Below, one piece after another: positions 8,276 to 16,634 of a stretch of DNA of 32,582 nt. Under the pieces are notes generated by a model. It worked only from the letters and a program-made list of their open reading frames with translations, did not search any database and was not told the origin of the DNA. The DNA lies in assembly GCA_902571955.1 (NCBI GenBank), contig CACGDZ010000011.1, forward strand, positions 1 to 32,582. Reading direction: 5' to 3'. Within the stretch, counting starts at the first letter, position 1. The number at the start of each line of letters is the position of its first letter. The position numbers and the translations under genes were made by a program. The stretch is from an uncultured Pelagibacteraceae bacterium. GTDB lineage: Bacteria > Pseudomonadota > Alphaproteobacteria > Pelagibacterales > Pelagibacteraceae.

Positions 8276-8281
8276 TATAAT
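8276..8281 (+). promoter_or_regulatory. Candidate -10 box for the HAAT importer 1 operon
   Basis: TATAAT lies 23 bases before the binding-protein ATG, which is followed by a good Shine-Dalgarno (AGAGGA at 8293-8298). No convincing -35 hexamer stands 16-18 bases upstream; TTGCAT at 8242 is too far. A short imperfect TGGC/GCCA repeat (8226-8240) just after the exporter stop may be part of its 3' end or an operator. Confidence 0.35.
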
Positions 8282-8304
8282 TAATTAATTAAAGAGGAAA
8301 TAAA

Positions 8305-9543
8305 ATGAGATTAAATAAAATAATTTTAAGTTTTGTTTCTGCATTAGTAATTTTATTTTCAACTTCTGTTGCATCATTTGCAAAAGTTGTTGGTGACAAA
8401 ATTATTTTAGGTGCTGCTATTTCCCTAACTGGTAAATACTCATCTAATGGTGTTCATACTCAAAATGGTTATAACATGGCCGTTGACAGAATTAACAGCA
8501 TGGGTGGTGTTAAAGTTGGTGGAAAAACTTATAAGTTTGATATTATTTATTATGATGATGAGTCAAACCCTAAGAGAGCCGCACAGCTTGCAGAAAGATT
8601 AATTTCACAAGATGGTGTTGAGTTTATGCTTGGCCCTTACAGTTCTGGTTTAACTAAAGCGATTGCACCAGTAACTGAAAAATATGGTGTTCCAATGGTT
8701 GAAGCAAATGGTGCATCTAGATCTTTGTTTACCAAAGGTTACAAATATCTATTTGCGGTATTAGCTCCAGCTAACTTATATCTTGATGTTGCTATAGATC
8801 TAGCAGTTGAAAAGAATAACGGAAAAGGAGTTACCGTTGCAATGGCGTTTGAACAAGATGCATTTTCTCAAGATGTAAGACTTGGTGTGTTAGATGCAAT
8901 AAAGAGAACTGGCTCTAAAAAAGTAATTGATGATAAATTACCAAAAGAGCTTAATGATATGGCCGCTACTTTAGTCAAAGTGAAACAAATGAAACCAGAC
9001 GTTTTAGTTGTTTCAGGTCACACCAAGGGTGCTCTAACTGCTATCAGACAAATATCCGAGATGAAAGTTGATGTTCCAATGTTAGCTATGACACACTGTG
9101 ATGCAGCTAAGTTGTCAAAGCAACATGGTAAAAACTCTCAATATGCTTTATGTGCTTCTCAGTGGCATAAAACACTAACTTACAAAGATGATTTCTTTAA
9201 AGATGGTATGACTTATGATGCAGACTTTACTAAAGAGTTTGGTTATGCACCTCCATATCAAGCAGCAGAATCTTCAGCTGCTCTATTGGTATTTAAAGAT
9301 GCATTCGAGAGAGCAAATTCTTTTGATCAAAAGAAAGTAAGAGATGCTCTTGCAGCTACTAATATGCAAACTTTTTATGGAAACATAAAATTTGCACCTG
9401 GTGGTCAGAATGTTGACAAGCCAATGGTACTTTTCCAAGTAATGTGTGACGATGCAGGAAAATGTGAAAATAAAGTTGTTGCTCCAACAAAATGGGCATC
9501 GGCTAAGTTAATTCACCCAATTCCTTCTTGGTCTAAAAGATAA
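8305..9543 (+). CDS. HAAT-family periplasmic substrate-binding protein 1
   Basis: Periplasmic receptor for a branched-chain-amino-acid/amide ABC importer (Peripla_BP_6 fold), 412 residues. A Sec signal peptide is clear: a basic start, a hydrophobic core and cleavage probably after SVASFA. No lipobox Cys is present, so it is soluble. The mature protein opens IILGAAISLTGKYSSNG with the usual GYNMAVDRIN segment, then DDESNPKRAAQLAERLI and VEFMLGPYSSG, all typical of the family. The gene has one of the strongest RBSs in the window (AGAGGA), and a hairpin separates it from the permease genes, fitting excess expression of the receptor. Substrate could be an amino acid, amide or urea-like compound; sequence alone does not decide. 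Confidence 0.9.
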   Translation: MRLNKIILSFVSALVILFSTSVASFAKVVGDKIILGAAISLTGKYSSNGVHTQNGYNMAVDRINSMGGVKVGGKTYKFDIIYYDDESNPKRAAQLAERLISQDGVEFMLGPYSSGLTKAIAPVTEKYGVPMVEANGASRSLFTKGYKYLFAVLAPANLYLDVAIDLAVEKNNGKGVTVAMAFEQDAFSQDVRLGVLDAIKRTGSKKVIDDKLPKELNDMAATLVKVKQMKPDVLVVSGHTKGALTAIRQISEMKVDVPMLAMTHCDAAKLSKQHGKNSQYALCASQWHKTLTYKDDFFKDGMTYDADFTKEFGYAPPYQAAESSAALLVFKDAFERANSFDQKKVRDALAATNMQTFYGNIKFAPGGQNVDKPMVLFQVMCDDAGKCENKVVAPTKWASAKLIHPIPSWSKR

Positions 9544-9555
9544 AAACAAATCTAT

Positions 9556-9595
9556 AAATACCCCCTAATATATTATACATAGGGGGTATTTTTTT
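9556..9595 (+). terminator. Intra-operon terminator/attenuator hairpin
   Basis: AAATACCCCCTA (9556-9567) pairs with TAGGGGGTATTT (9580-9591) around a 12-base loop, with a run of seven T from 9589 overlapping the stem end. This is a strong Rho-independent structure, 12 bases after the binding-protein stop and 12 bases before the permease ATG at 9608. It probably causes partial termination or 3'-end protection, giving more receptor than permease. Confidence 0.85.
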
Positions 9596-9607
9596 AAAGG
9601 GTTCAAT

Positions 9608-10501
9608 ATGGATTTCATGGTCTTCCAATATCCAATGATTTCTGTTCAAGCATGCTTGGATGGAATTTTACTTGGAATTTTATTTGCATTGATTGCATAT
9701 GGCATGGCACTTCAATGGGGAGTAATGAATATAATTAATATTGCTCAAGGAGATCTTGTTATATTAGGCGGATACATTGCTTATTTTATGTATCTATATG
9801 GAATTCATCCAGCCTGGGGAGTAATCGTTGCTCCAGTAATAATGTATTTTGTTGGAATAGCAATTTACAAACTTGTAATTAATAAAGTAGTAGATAGGGA
9901 TTTATTTATCTCTATTTTAGCGACTTTTGGAATAAGTATTCTTTTCATGCAATTAATGAACTTTGCATTTGGAGCAGATGTTGTTCTTGCAAATTCAGAT
10001 TATGGAACAACTATGTTATTTAATAATAATGTTGTGTTGCCGAATTCAAAAATATTTTCCGCGTTTATAAGTATTTTATTTGCAATTTGTTTAGTAATTT
10101 ATATGAAAAAATCTAAACTTGGACGTGCTATTAGGGCTACAGCGCAAAATGCAAGAGCAGCGAAGATATTAGGCGTAGATACAGAAAAAGTTTATGCAGC
10201 AACATTTGGAATTAATGCGGCCCTTTGTGGTGTAGCAGGTGCTTTAATATCTATAACATTTACTATACATCCTTATATGGGTTTACCTTACACAATAAGA
10301 TCTTTTATGATCGTAATTGTTGCAGGACTTGGAAATTTACCTGGTGTTGCGATGTCGGGAATGGGGCTGGGTGTATTTGAGGAATTTGCTGATTATATTT
10401 TAGGAACAGAATTTAGAATAGGATCAGTATTTTTGCTTTTAGTTTTAATACTTATTTACAGAAGATTTAAACTTTCTAGAAAAAGAGAGTACTTAAAATA
10501 A
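9608..10501 (+). CDS. livH: HAAT ABC importer 1, LivH-type permease
   Basis: Inner-membrane subunit (297 residues, about eight helices) of importer 1. The N-terminal stretch LDGILLGILFALIAYGMAL then WGVMNIINIAQGDLVILGGY is the canonical LivH opening, with the NxAqGdl motif. The ATPase-coupling region is RAIRATAQNARAAKILGVD, followed by VYAATFGINAALCGVAGAL and the late VIVAGLGNLPGV segment. An AAAGGG Shine-Dalgarno follows the attenuator hairpin. The stop overlaps the LivM start by one base (TAATG). It forms the translocation path with LivM; the symbol reflects family, not demonstrated leucine specificity. Confidence 0.92.
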   Translation: MDFMVFQYPMISVQACLDGILLGILFALIAYGMALQWGVMNIINIAQGDLVILGGYIAYFMYLYGIHPAWGVIVAPVIMYFVGIAIYKLVINKVVDRDLFISILATFGISILFMQLMNFAFGADVVLANSDYGTTMLFNNNVVLPNSKIFSAFISILFAICLVIYMKKSKLGRAIRATAQNARAAKILGVDTEKVYAATFGINAALCGVAGALISITFTIHPYMGLPYTIRSFMIVIVAGLGNLPGVAMSGMGLGVFEEFADYILGTEFRIGSVFLLLVLILIYRRFKLSRKREYLK

Positions 10502-11550
10502 TGAAAAATAATTTAATTTTGTACATTGGAATTTTGATCTTTGGTATAGCAGCTCCATTTGTATTTCCAGCTTTTAAAGTTCAGTTATCAATACTATGTG
10601 TATTAATAGTTCTTGCAACTACCTGGAATATTCAAGGTGGTGAAATGGGGTATAATTCATTTGGAAATATTCTCTTTTACGGTCTTGGGATGTATCTGTG
10701 TGCTTCTGTGCAAGTTGGAATGTTTTTCCCACTAGCTGAGTGGACTGAAAGTGGTGGAGAGAAAACTTTTGTGCATACCCCTGCACAATTTTTTCAAGGT
10801 ATGGCTGTCGGATTGATAGTTGCTGCAGTTGTACCAACTATTGTAGCGGGTTTAATTGGATACTCTATTTTAGGACTAAGAGGACATTATTTTGCAATTT
10901 GTACATTAGGATTGGGTGTTGCGGCAGGTGAAATTTCTGGAGGAATTGAAATCATCGGAGCTGGACAAGGTTTCACTACGCCACCATTTCCTGACGTTGG
11001 AAGTTTAGATTCAAGAGGTGAATTTTTTTATTTCCTAAGTTTTTTTGTTTTAGTTCTGACCTTCGTAACTGTTAGAGCAATTTATACAACTAGATTTAAG
11101 TTGATATTAAATGCAATTAGGGACAATGAAGATAAAGCTGAGGCTATGGGAATTGAAACAATGAAATATAAAATTATTGGTTGGATGATATCAGCATTCT
11201 TCTGCGGTTTGGCAGGAGGAATAATGGGAGGTTTAGTTGGATATATCGACTCTACAGACGTCGCATTCGACGGAAGAGAGATGGGAGTATTCATGGTATT
11301 GATGGCAATACTTGGAGGCAAAGGAACACTTTGGGGTCCAATTATTGGTGCAACTGTTTTTCATATTTTTAAAGAAGGCTTTTGGACATTCTTTTTGGGT
11401 TGGCAGTATGTTGCCTTAGGTGTTTTGATTGTTGTAATTGTAATTTATTTCCCAGAAGGAATTATGGGATGGTTAAGAGAAAAATATCCAGAGAGATTTG
11501 GCGAAGTAGTTGACGAAAAGGATCGTAAAGCACAGGTAGAACTGAAATGA
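10501..11550 (+). CDS. livM: HAAT ABC importer 1, LivM-type permease
   Basis: Second membrane subunit of importer 1 (349 residues). LivM signatures are LVIAT-like VLIVLATTWNIQGGEMGYNSFGNILFYGLGMY, a central LGLRGHYFAICTLGLG, the coupling segment LNAIRDNEDKAEAMGIE, and VFMVLMAILGGKGTLWGPIIG. The C terminus is hydrophilic and charged. It starts within the LivH stop (TAATG) and overlaps LivG by four bases (ATGA), so all four transporter genes are translationally coupled. It works as a heterodimer with the LivH-type subunit. Substrate unknown. Confidence 0.92.
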   Translation: MKNNLILYIGILIFGIAAPFVFPAFKVQLSILCVLIVLATTWNIQGGEMGYNSFGNILFYGLGMYLCASVQVGMFFPLAEWTESGGEKTFVHTPAQFFQGMAVGLIVAAVVPTIVAGLIGYSILGLRGHYFAICTLGLGVAAGEISGGIEIIGAGQGFTTPPFPDVGSLDSRGEFFYFLSFFVLVLTFVTVRAIYTTRFKLILNAIRDNEDKAEAMGIETMKYKIIGWMISAFFCGLAGGIMGGLVGYIDSTDVAFDGREMGVFMVLMAILGGKGTLWGPIIGATVFHIFKEGFWTFFLGWQYVALGVLIVVIVIYFPEGIMGWLREKYPERFGEVVDEKDRKAQVELK

Positions 11551-12287
11551 GTATTTTAGAAGTTAATAATGTAAGCAAATCGTTCGGCGGTGTAAAAGCG
11601 AACGTTGACATCTCAATGAATGTTGAAAAAGGAAAGATAGTTGGATTAATTGGACCAAATGGTTCTGGAAAAACCACGTTATTCAATTCGATTGTAGGCA
11701 CTTACCCAATAGATAATGGATCTATTAAATTTAATGGCAAAGAAGTTTCCGAGTTACCAGTGCCAGTAATTGCTAAGTTAGGATTATTGAGAACTTTTCA
11801 GCAAACTAGAATTTATGGAAAACTTAATTGTATAGAAAATATGCTTATTAGTCATAAAGGCAGTGACGCAGATTTAATGAAAATATTTTCAAAAATTCCA
11901 CAAGAATTAACAGATAAAGCTGAAAATTTATTGAATTTCGTAGGGTTATTTCAAAAAAGAAATCTAAGAGCAGGAGATCTATCTTTTGGTCAGCAAAAAT
12001 TATTAGAACTGGCAATGGCATTGATGAACGAACCTGAAATGTTATTATTAGATGAGCCTACAGCTGGAATTAATCCAACTCTAATAAATGGTATTATTGA
12101 TAGGTTAATTAAAGTAAACCAAGATTTTGGAATAACACTTTTGGTGATTGAGCATAACATGAGAGTGATTATGCAATTAGCAGAAAATATTTTTTGTTTA
12201 GCTCATGGTAAAATGTTAGCTAATGGATCACCTGATGAAATTAAAAATGATAAACGTGTCGTTGATGCGTATTTAGGAGCACAATAA
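11547..12287 (+). CDS. livG: HAAT ABC importer 1, LivG-type ATPase
   Basis: Cytoplasmic ATPase subunit (246 residues) powering importer 1. Visible motifs in order are Walker A GPNGSGKT, the LivG-type LLRTFQQTRIY Q-loop region, signature LSFGQQKLLELAMALM, Walker B MLLLDEPTAGINP and the H-loop VIEHNM. The C terminus ends with VVDAYLGAQ, the usual LivG tail. The signature reads LSFGQ where LSGGQ is commonest, a tolerated variant in this family. It overlaps both neighbours by 1-4 bases. It pairs with the LivF-type ATPase downstream. Confidence 0.93.
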   Translation: MSILEVNNVSKSFGGVKANVDISMNVEKGKIVGLIGPNGSGKTTLFNSIVGTYPIDNGSIKFNGKEVSELPVPVIAKLGLLRTFQQTRIYGKLNCIENMLISHKGSDADLMKIFSKIPQELTDKAENLLNFVGLFQKRNLRAGDLSFGQQKLLELAMALMNEPEMLLLDEPTAGINPTLINGIIDRLIKVNQDFGITLLVIEHNMRVIMQLAENIFCLAHGKMLANGSPDEIKNDKRVVDAYLGAQ

Positions 12288-13072
12288 TGGCTAACCAATA
12301 TGAAGTATTAGGAAAAGCTCCAACACCAGATGATTTAAAAAAATTATCTCCAAACGAAGTTCATTTAACTATTAAAAATTTAAATGCTGGTTATGGAAAA
12401 ATGGAAATTTTACATAACTTTGATTTATTCGTTAATAAAGCCCAGTCTTTGTGTTTAATTGGACCTAATGGTGCAGGCAAATCTACAATTCTTCATTCAA
12501 TATATGGTTTTACAAATATTTTTTCAGGCCAAATTGAACTTGAAGGAAAAGAAATTACAAATCTTACCCCAGCTGAAAAGTTAAAGTCAGTCGGTATAGC
12601 TTATATATTGCAGGATAACTCTGTATTTCCAGATATGACAGTAGAAGAAAACTTATTAATGGGAGGATATATAAAAGAGAAAACAGATGAGTCTTATGAA
12701 GAGGCTGAAAGAATTTTTGAAAAGTATGAAAGGTTAAGAAATAGAAGAAACCAACCTGCAAAAGTTTTATCTGGTGGAGAGAGAAGATTACTAGAAATAT
12801 CTAGAGCGCTAGTTATGAAACCTTCAGTACTTTTAGTAGATGAACCATCAATTGGACTTGAACCTAGATATATTGAAATGGTTTTTGAAATATTAAGAGA
12901 TCTTCAGCAAAATGAAAAAAAAACAATCATTCTAGTAGAACAAAATGCCAAAAAAGGATTGGAGTTTGCAGATATAGGATACGTTTTAGTATCTGGGCAA
13001 ACTGCCATTGCAGGTAAAGGAGACGACTTACTTCAAAATCCTGATGTTGGTAGATTGTTCCTAGGTGGATAA
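12287..13072 (+). CDS. livF: HAAT ABC importer 1, LivF-type ATPase
   Basis: Second ATPase of importer 1 (261 residues). Motifs are Walker A GPNGAGKS, Q-loop YILQDNSVFPDMTVEENL, signature LSGGERRLLEISRALV, Walker B VLLVDEPSIGLEP and the VEQNAKKGLE H-loop region in which His is Gln, normal for LivF proteins. The first 30 residues, before LTIKNLNAGYG, are an N-terminal extension compared with the usual LivF length of about 235. It starts one base inside the LivG stop and its stop overlaps the AzlC start by one base, so the exporter genes that follow are probably part of the same transcript. Confidence 0.92.
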   Translation: MANQYEVLGKAPTPDDLKKLSPNEVHLTIKNLNAGYGKMEILHNFDLFVNKAQSLCLIGPNGAGKSTILHSIYGFTNIFSGQIELEGKEITNLTPAEKLKSVGIAYILQDNSVFPDMTVEENLLMGGYIKEKTDESYEEAERIFEKYERLRNRRNQPAKVLSGGERRLLEISRALVMKPSVLLVDEPSIGLEPRYIEMVFEILRDLQQNEKKTIILVEQNAKKGLEFADIGYVLVSGQTAIAGKGDDLLQNPDVGRLFLGG

Positions 13073-13776
13073 TGATTAATAAAAATTTTTTCTTTAAAGG
13101 ATATAGATCTATATTTACTCATGATAGTCCAGCTATAGCACTCACTTGTTGCTTTATAGCTATTGGAGCTCTATTTAAAAATTTAGGTTTTAATATTCAG
13201 GAAAGTATTTTTTCAACTGTTTTAACTTATGCTTTACCAGGCTCACTAGTAATGGCCGAGTCCATGTTAATTGGAGCATCTTTGTTAAATATTTTTTTGG
13301 CGGTATGGATTGTTAATGCAAGACTTTACCCTATGGCTGTATCTTTATTTCCGTTAATGATGCATAGAAGTCAACCTAAGTGGAAGTATTATTTTTCATG
13401 TCATTTCATTGCTATTTCCGCATGGTTAATAATGAAAAGCAATTATAAAAACATTCCAAAAAAACATAGAATTGATTATTGGATTGGTATTGGAAGCGCG
13501 ACAGTAAGTGTATCAGTAATTGGAACATTTTTAGGTTTCTCTTTCTCTGAGTATTTGAATAAAGATATGATGTTGGGTTTAGCAATTCTTAATCCAGTTT
13601 ATTTTCTATGTATGATGATTGGTGCATCTAAAACTATTCCAGTTACGCTGTCTGTTTTGCTTGGAACAATATTGGGACCAATTATTTATTTACTATCACC
13701 AGAGTGGTCAATTTTGATAGCAGGTATAATTGGTGGAACCTTAGCTTATCTAGTAGGAGAGCACAGTGTCAGCTAA
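13072..13776 (+). CDS. azlC: AzlC-family branched-chain amino acid exporter subunit
   Basis: Large subunit (234 residues, multi-helix inner-membrane protein) of an AzlCD-type exporter for branched-chain amino acids or analogues. The family pattern is recognisable: a GALFKNLGFNIQESIFSTVLTYALPGS segment, AVWIVNARLYPMAVSLFP, and a WLIMKSNY region in the middle. A C-terminal LAILNPVYFLCMMIGAS precedes two last helices. It begins at the last base of the LivF stop and overlaps AzlD by 11 bases. An exporter directly attached to an importer operon is unusual and suggests overflow control of the same solute pool, which is inference. Confidence 0.85.
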   Translation: MINKNFFFKGYRSIFTHDSPAIALTCCFIAIGALFKNLGFNIQESIFSTVLTYALPGSLVMAESMLIGASLLNIFLAVWIVNARLYPMAVSLFPLMMHRSQPKWKYYFSCHFIAISAWLIMKSNYKNIPKKHRIDYWIGIGSATVSVSVIGTFLGFSFSEYLNKDMMLGLAILNPVYFLCMMIGASKTIPVTLSVLLGTILGPIIYLLSPEWSILIAGIIGGTLAYLVGEHSVS

Positions 13777-14089
13777 TATTGTTTACGCAATTCTTGTTAC
13801 GTCTTTAGCAACATTTTTGTCTAGATTTTTGGGCGCTCTAACATCCGAGGGTATAAAAGAAACTTCCAAGCTTTTTAAGTGGTTTAATTGTTTAGCCTAT
13901 GCAACCTTGGCAGCACTAATAGCTAGAACTATAATTTTTCCTGCTGGTGTTTTGGTAGATGCTAGTTATTCAAGTAGATTTCTTGTTGTGCTGTTATCTT
14001 TAGTTATTTTTTTTATCTCAAAGAAGAACTTTGTTTATCCTACAATATTCTCAGCTATTTGTATGGCAATAATTAACAATTATATCTGA
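13766..14089 (+). CDS. azlD: AzlD-family branched-chain amino acid transport subunit
   Basis: Small hydrophobic partner (107 residues, about four helices) of AzlC, matching the AzlD family in size and position. Features are an N-terminal helix with ATFLSRFLGAL, a RF-type conserved basic patch, and a central CLAYATLAALIARTIIFP. It starts at GTG 13766, 11 bases inside azlC, with no separate RBS of its own, so it is translationally coupled. It is last in the importer 1 run; 39 bases separate it from glaH and no hairpin is visible there, so read-through is possible. Confidence 0.82.
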   Translation: MSANIVYAILVTSLATFLSRFLGALTSEGIKETSKLFKWFNCLAYATLAALIARTIIFPAGVLVDASYSSRFLVVLLSLVIFFISKKNFVYPTIFSAICMAIINNYI

Positions 14090-14128
14090 TTAAATTGATT
14101 TATAAAATAAGGTAAAATAAAATTTATT

Positions 14129-15040
14129 ATGCAAAAAATTACAGGCATAGATATTCAAAAACATGATCAATCTAATAGGATTATAAAGATAAGTTTAGAA
14201 AATGATATTATAGATAAATTAATTTTTCCTTTTAATAAATTCGATTTAACAGCTTTAGAACTAAAACCATTTACAAGATTTACTTTAGCTAAAAGTTTAG
14301 ATGATTTAACAAATAATAAATTAAGCGAATTAATGAACTCAATTATTAGAGATAGATCTACAGGTTGTTTTATTATTGGACCAAAAAATATAACTCCAAA
14401 AATTAATGATACATTTTTAGTTAAGTTATCAACTGCAATAGCTCATCTAATTGGTGTACCTAATCATGATGCCATGGCAGGAAAATATTATGCTCGTTTT
14501 CATGTTAAACATGAAGATACTAGCGATTCTTATTTAAGAAAGGCTTATAGGAATATGGATCTTCATACAGATGGGACATATGTTAAAGATGTGACCGATT
14601 GGTTAATTATGACAAAAATTGATGAGCAAAATGTTGAAGGTGGTGAAACAGCTATGCTGCACCTTGATGACTGGGAGCATTGTGATGATTTATACAATGA
14701 TCCAGTTGGGAGACAAAATTTTGTTTGGGGGTCACCAAAAAGTAAAAATATTGATTACAAGGTAGAGCACCCAGTTTTTTCAACTGATAAAGAGGGAAGA
14801 CCAACAATATCTTATATAGATCAATTTCCAGAACCTCAAAATATGGATCAAGGAAATTTTTTACAAAAATTATCTGATGGATTAGAGGAAAGTAAAAATA
14901 AAATAATAACGAAATTACCTGTTGGATTCTCTGTGATTGCAAATAATTATTTCTGGCTTCATGGAAGAAAACCCTTCAAAGAAAACAAGGAATTAAGCAG
15001 AGAATTACTAAGAATTAGAGGTTCTTTTTTTGTTAATTAA
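14129..15040 (+). CDS. glaH: Glutarate 2-hydroxylase (GlaH/CsiD), Fe(II)/2OG dioxygenase
   Basis: Hydroxylates glutarate to L-2-hydroxyglutarate using 2-oxoglutarate and O2, the step after lysine -> cadaverine/5-aminovalerate -> glutarate. The 303-residue protein follows remembered E. coli CsiD closely: LATAVAHLIG-like LSTAIAHLIGV, then DAMAGKYYARFHVKH, SDSYLRKAYR and MKIDEQN-like TKIDEQNVEGG, then LHLDDWEHCDD, with WLHGR near the end. Iron ligands are H146 and D148 (DLHTDGTY) and H278 (WLHGR); R291 is the candidate 2OG-binding Arg. The usual partners lhgO, gabD and gabT are not in the window, so the L-2-hydroxyglutarate oxidase must be elsewhere. It is followed 32 bases later by a ProC-like gene. 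Confidence 0.92.
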   Translation: MQKITGIDIQKHDQSNRIIKISLENDIIDKLIFPFNKFDLTALELKPFTRFTLAKSLDDLTNNKLSELMNSIIRDRSTGCFIIGPKNITPKINDTFLVKLSTAIAHLIGVPNHDAMAGKYYARFHVKHEDTSDSYLRKAYRNMDLHTDGTYVKDVTDWLIMTKIDEQNVEGGETAMLHLDDWEHCDDLYNDPVGRQNFVWGSPKSKNIDYKVEHPVFSTDKEGRPTISYIDQFPEPQNMDQGNFLQKLSDGLEESKNKIITKLPVGFSVIANNYFWLHGRKPFKENKELSRELLRIRGSFFVN

Positions 15041-15072
15041 TTCAATATAATCAATATAAAGTATCCAAAATT

Positions 15073-15840
15073 ATGAATTTAGGTTTTATTGGTACTGGAA
15101 AAATTGCAGCTTCAGTGATTACTGGAATATGTAAATCAAAAATTTCATATAAAAAAATCATTATTTCTCCAAGAAATAAAAAAATAGCTCTTGGGTTAAA
15201 AAGAAAGTTTAAAAAAATAGTTATTGCCAAGGATAATCAACAAATTGTAGATCAATCTAATTGGGTATTTTTATCTGTTACACCTACTGTCGGTGAAAAA
15301 ATTATTAAAGATTTAAAGTTTAAATCAGCACAGACTGTTGTTAGTTTTATTTCAACAATTACTTTATCTCAATTAAAGAAAGCAATTAAAGTAAAAGCAA
15401 AAATTGTAAGAGCAATACCTCTACCTCCGATTTCATTAAAGAAAGGACCAGTGCCTATTTGCCCTCCTAATTCAAAAGTTAAAGCGTTTTTCAATAACTT
15501 GGGCACAACTGTAGAAATTAAGAATGAAAAATCATCTATAAATTTTTGGTCAACCTCAGGCATGATGGCGCCTTTTTATGAGATGTTAAGAGTAATGACG
15601 GATTGGTTGGTAAAAAGAGGAGTAAAAAGAAACAATGCTCAAAAATATATTACTTCTTTATTTTTAGCTTTATCTGAAGATGCAGTAGTAAATTCAAAAG
15701 AAAATTTAAAAAATTTAGTTAAAGAATCTCAAACACCAAAAGGATTGAACGAGCAAGGTGTAAAAGAATTAACTAAGACTGGATTTTATAAATCTCTTGA
15801 AAAAACTTTAAATAGCATTCACAGAAGACTAAACAAATAA
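15073..15840 (+). CDS. Pyrroline-5-carboxylate reductase family protein
   Basis: NAD(P)H-dependent reductase of the ProC family, 255 residues. The Rossmann motif is LGFIGTGKIAASVITG at the extreme N terminus. SVTPTVGEKIIKDL and a VVSFISTIT segment follow, and the dimer region carries TPKGLNEQGVKEL, a degenerate version of the ProC signature TPGGTTEAG. The usual conserved MPN reads IPL-P here (VRAIPLPP). These deviations suggest a ProC paralogue acting on another cyclic imine rather than the housekeeping proline enzyme; that is inference. It lies between glaH and an HAAT ATPase, 5 bases before the latter, so it is probably cotranscribed with importer 2. Confidence 0.8.
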   Translation: MNLGFIGTGKIAASVITGICKSKISYKKIIISPRNKKIALGLKRKFKKIVIAKDNQQIVDQSNWVFLSVTPTVGEKIIKDLKFKSAQTVVSFISTITLSQLKKAIKVKAKIVRAIPLPPISLKKGPVPICPPNSKVKAFFNNLGTTVEIKNEKSSINFWSTSGMMAPFYEMLRVMTDWLVKRGVKRNNAQKYITSLFLALSEDAVVNSKENLKNLVKESQTPKGLNEQGVKELTKTGFYKSLEKTLNSIHRRLNK

Positions 15841-15845
15841 ATTAA

Positions 15846-16634
15846 ATGTCTGAGAATATTTTAGAGATTAATAATTTAAGCAAATATTTTGGTGGATTAG
15901 CTGCTGTTTCTGATTGTTCAATTAAAGTAAAAAGAGGAACAATAACTGGTATCATTGGACCAAATGGATCTGGTAAAACAACTTTATTTAATTTAATTGC
16001 TGGAAACCTAAAATCATCAGGTGGAAATGTATTTTTTGATGAGGAAAACATTACAGACGTTCCATCATATGAGTTATTTTCTAAAGGACTGCTAAGAACA
16101 TTTCAAATAGCGCATGAGTTTTCAAATTTATCTGTTTTAGAAAATTTAATGATGGTGCCTGGAAATCAATCTGGAGAAAAAATAATGACTGCATTATTTA
16201 AGCCAGGTTTAGTTGCACAAGAAGAAGCTGTAGTTAAAGAAAAAGCGAAAGAAGTTGTTGAATTTTTAAATCTAGGGCACTTATCAAATGAGCTTGCTGG
16301 AAATCTTTCAGGTGGACAAAAGAAATTATTAGAGCTTGGAAGAACGATGATGGTTGATGCAAAATTAGTATTATTAGATGAAGTAGGGGCAGGAGTTAAT
16401 AGAACTTTATTAAAAGATCTTGGAACTGCAATAGAAAAGTTAAATAAAGAAAAAGGTTATACTTTTTGTATGATCGAGCATGATATGGATTTCATTGGAA
16501 GGTTGTGTGATCCAGTAATTGTAATGGCTGAGGGATCAGTTTTGTTTGAAGGAAGTGTTGAAGAAGCAAAAAAAGATGAAAAAGTTATCGAAAGTTATCT
16601 TGGTAGAGGATCAAAATTAAAGGATACAAATTAA
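15846..16634 (+). CDS. livG: HAAT ABC importer 2, LivG-type ATPase
   Basis: ATPase subunit of a second HAAT importer (262 residues). Motifs are Walker A GPNGSGKT, Q-loop region LLRTFQIAHEF, signature LSGGQKKLLELGRTMM, Walker B LVLLDEVGAGVNR and H-loop IEHDM. The residue after the Walker B Glu is Val instead of the typical Pro-Thr (DEPTAG), also found in some LivG-like proteins. The protein resembles importer 1 LivG but clearly differs, so the two systems are not a recent tandem duplication. The gene order G-F-H-M is also the reverse of importer 1 (H-M-G-F). It overlaps the next ATPase by one base (TAATG). Confidence 0.92.
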   Translation: MSENILEINNLSKYFGGLAAVSDCSIKVKRGTITGIIGPNGSGKTTLFNLIAGNLKSSGGNVFFDEENITDVPSYELFSKGLLRTFQIAHEFSNLSVLENLMMVPGNQSGEKIMTALFKPGLVAQEEAVVKEKAKEVVEFLNLGHLSNELAGNLSGGQKKLLELGRTMMVDAKLVLLDEVGAGVNRTLLKDLGTAIEKLNKEKGYTFCMIEHDMDFIGRLCDPVIVMAEGSVLFEGSVEEAKKDEKVIESYLGRGSKLKDTN

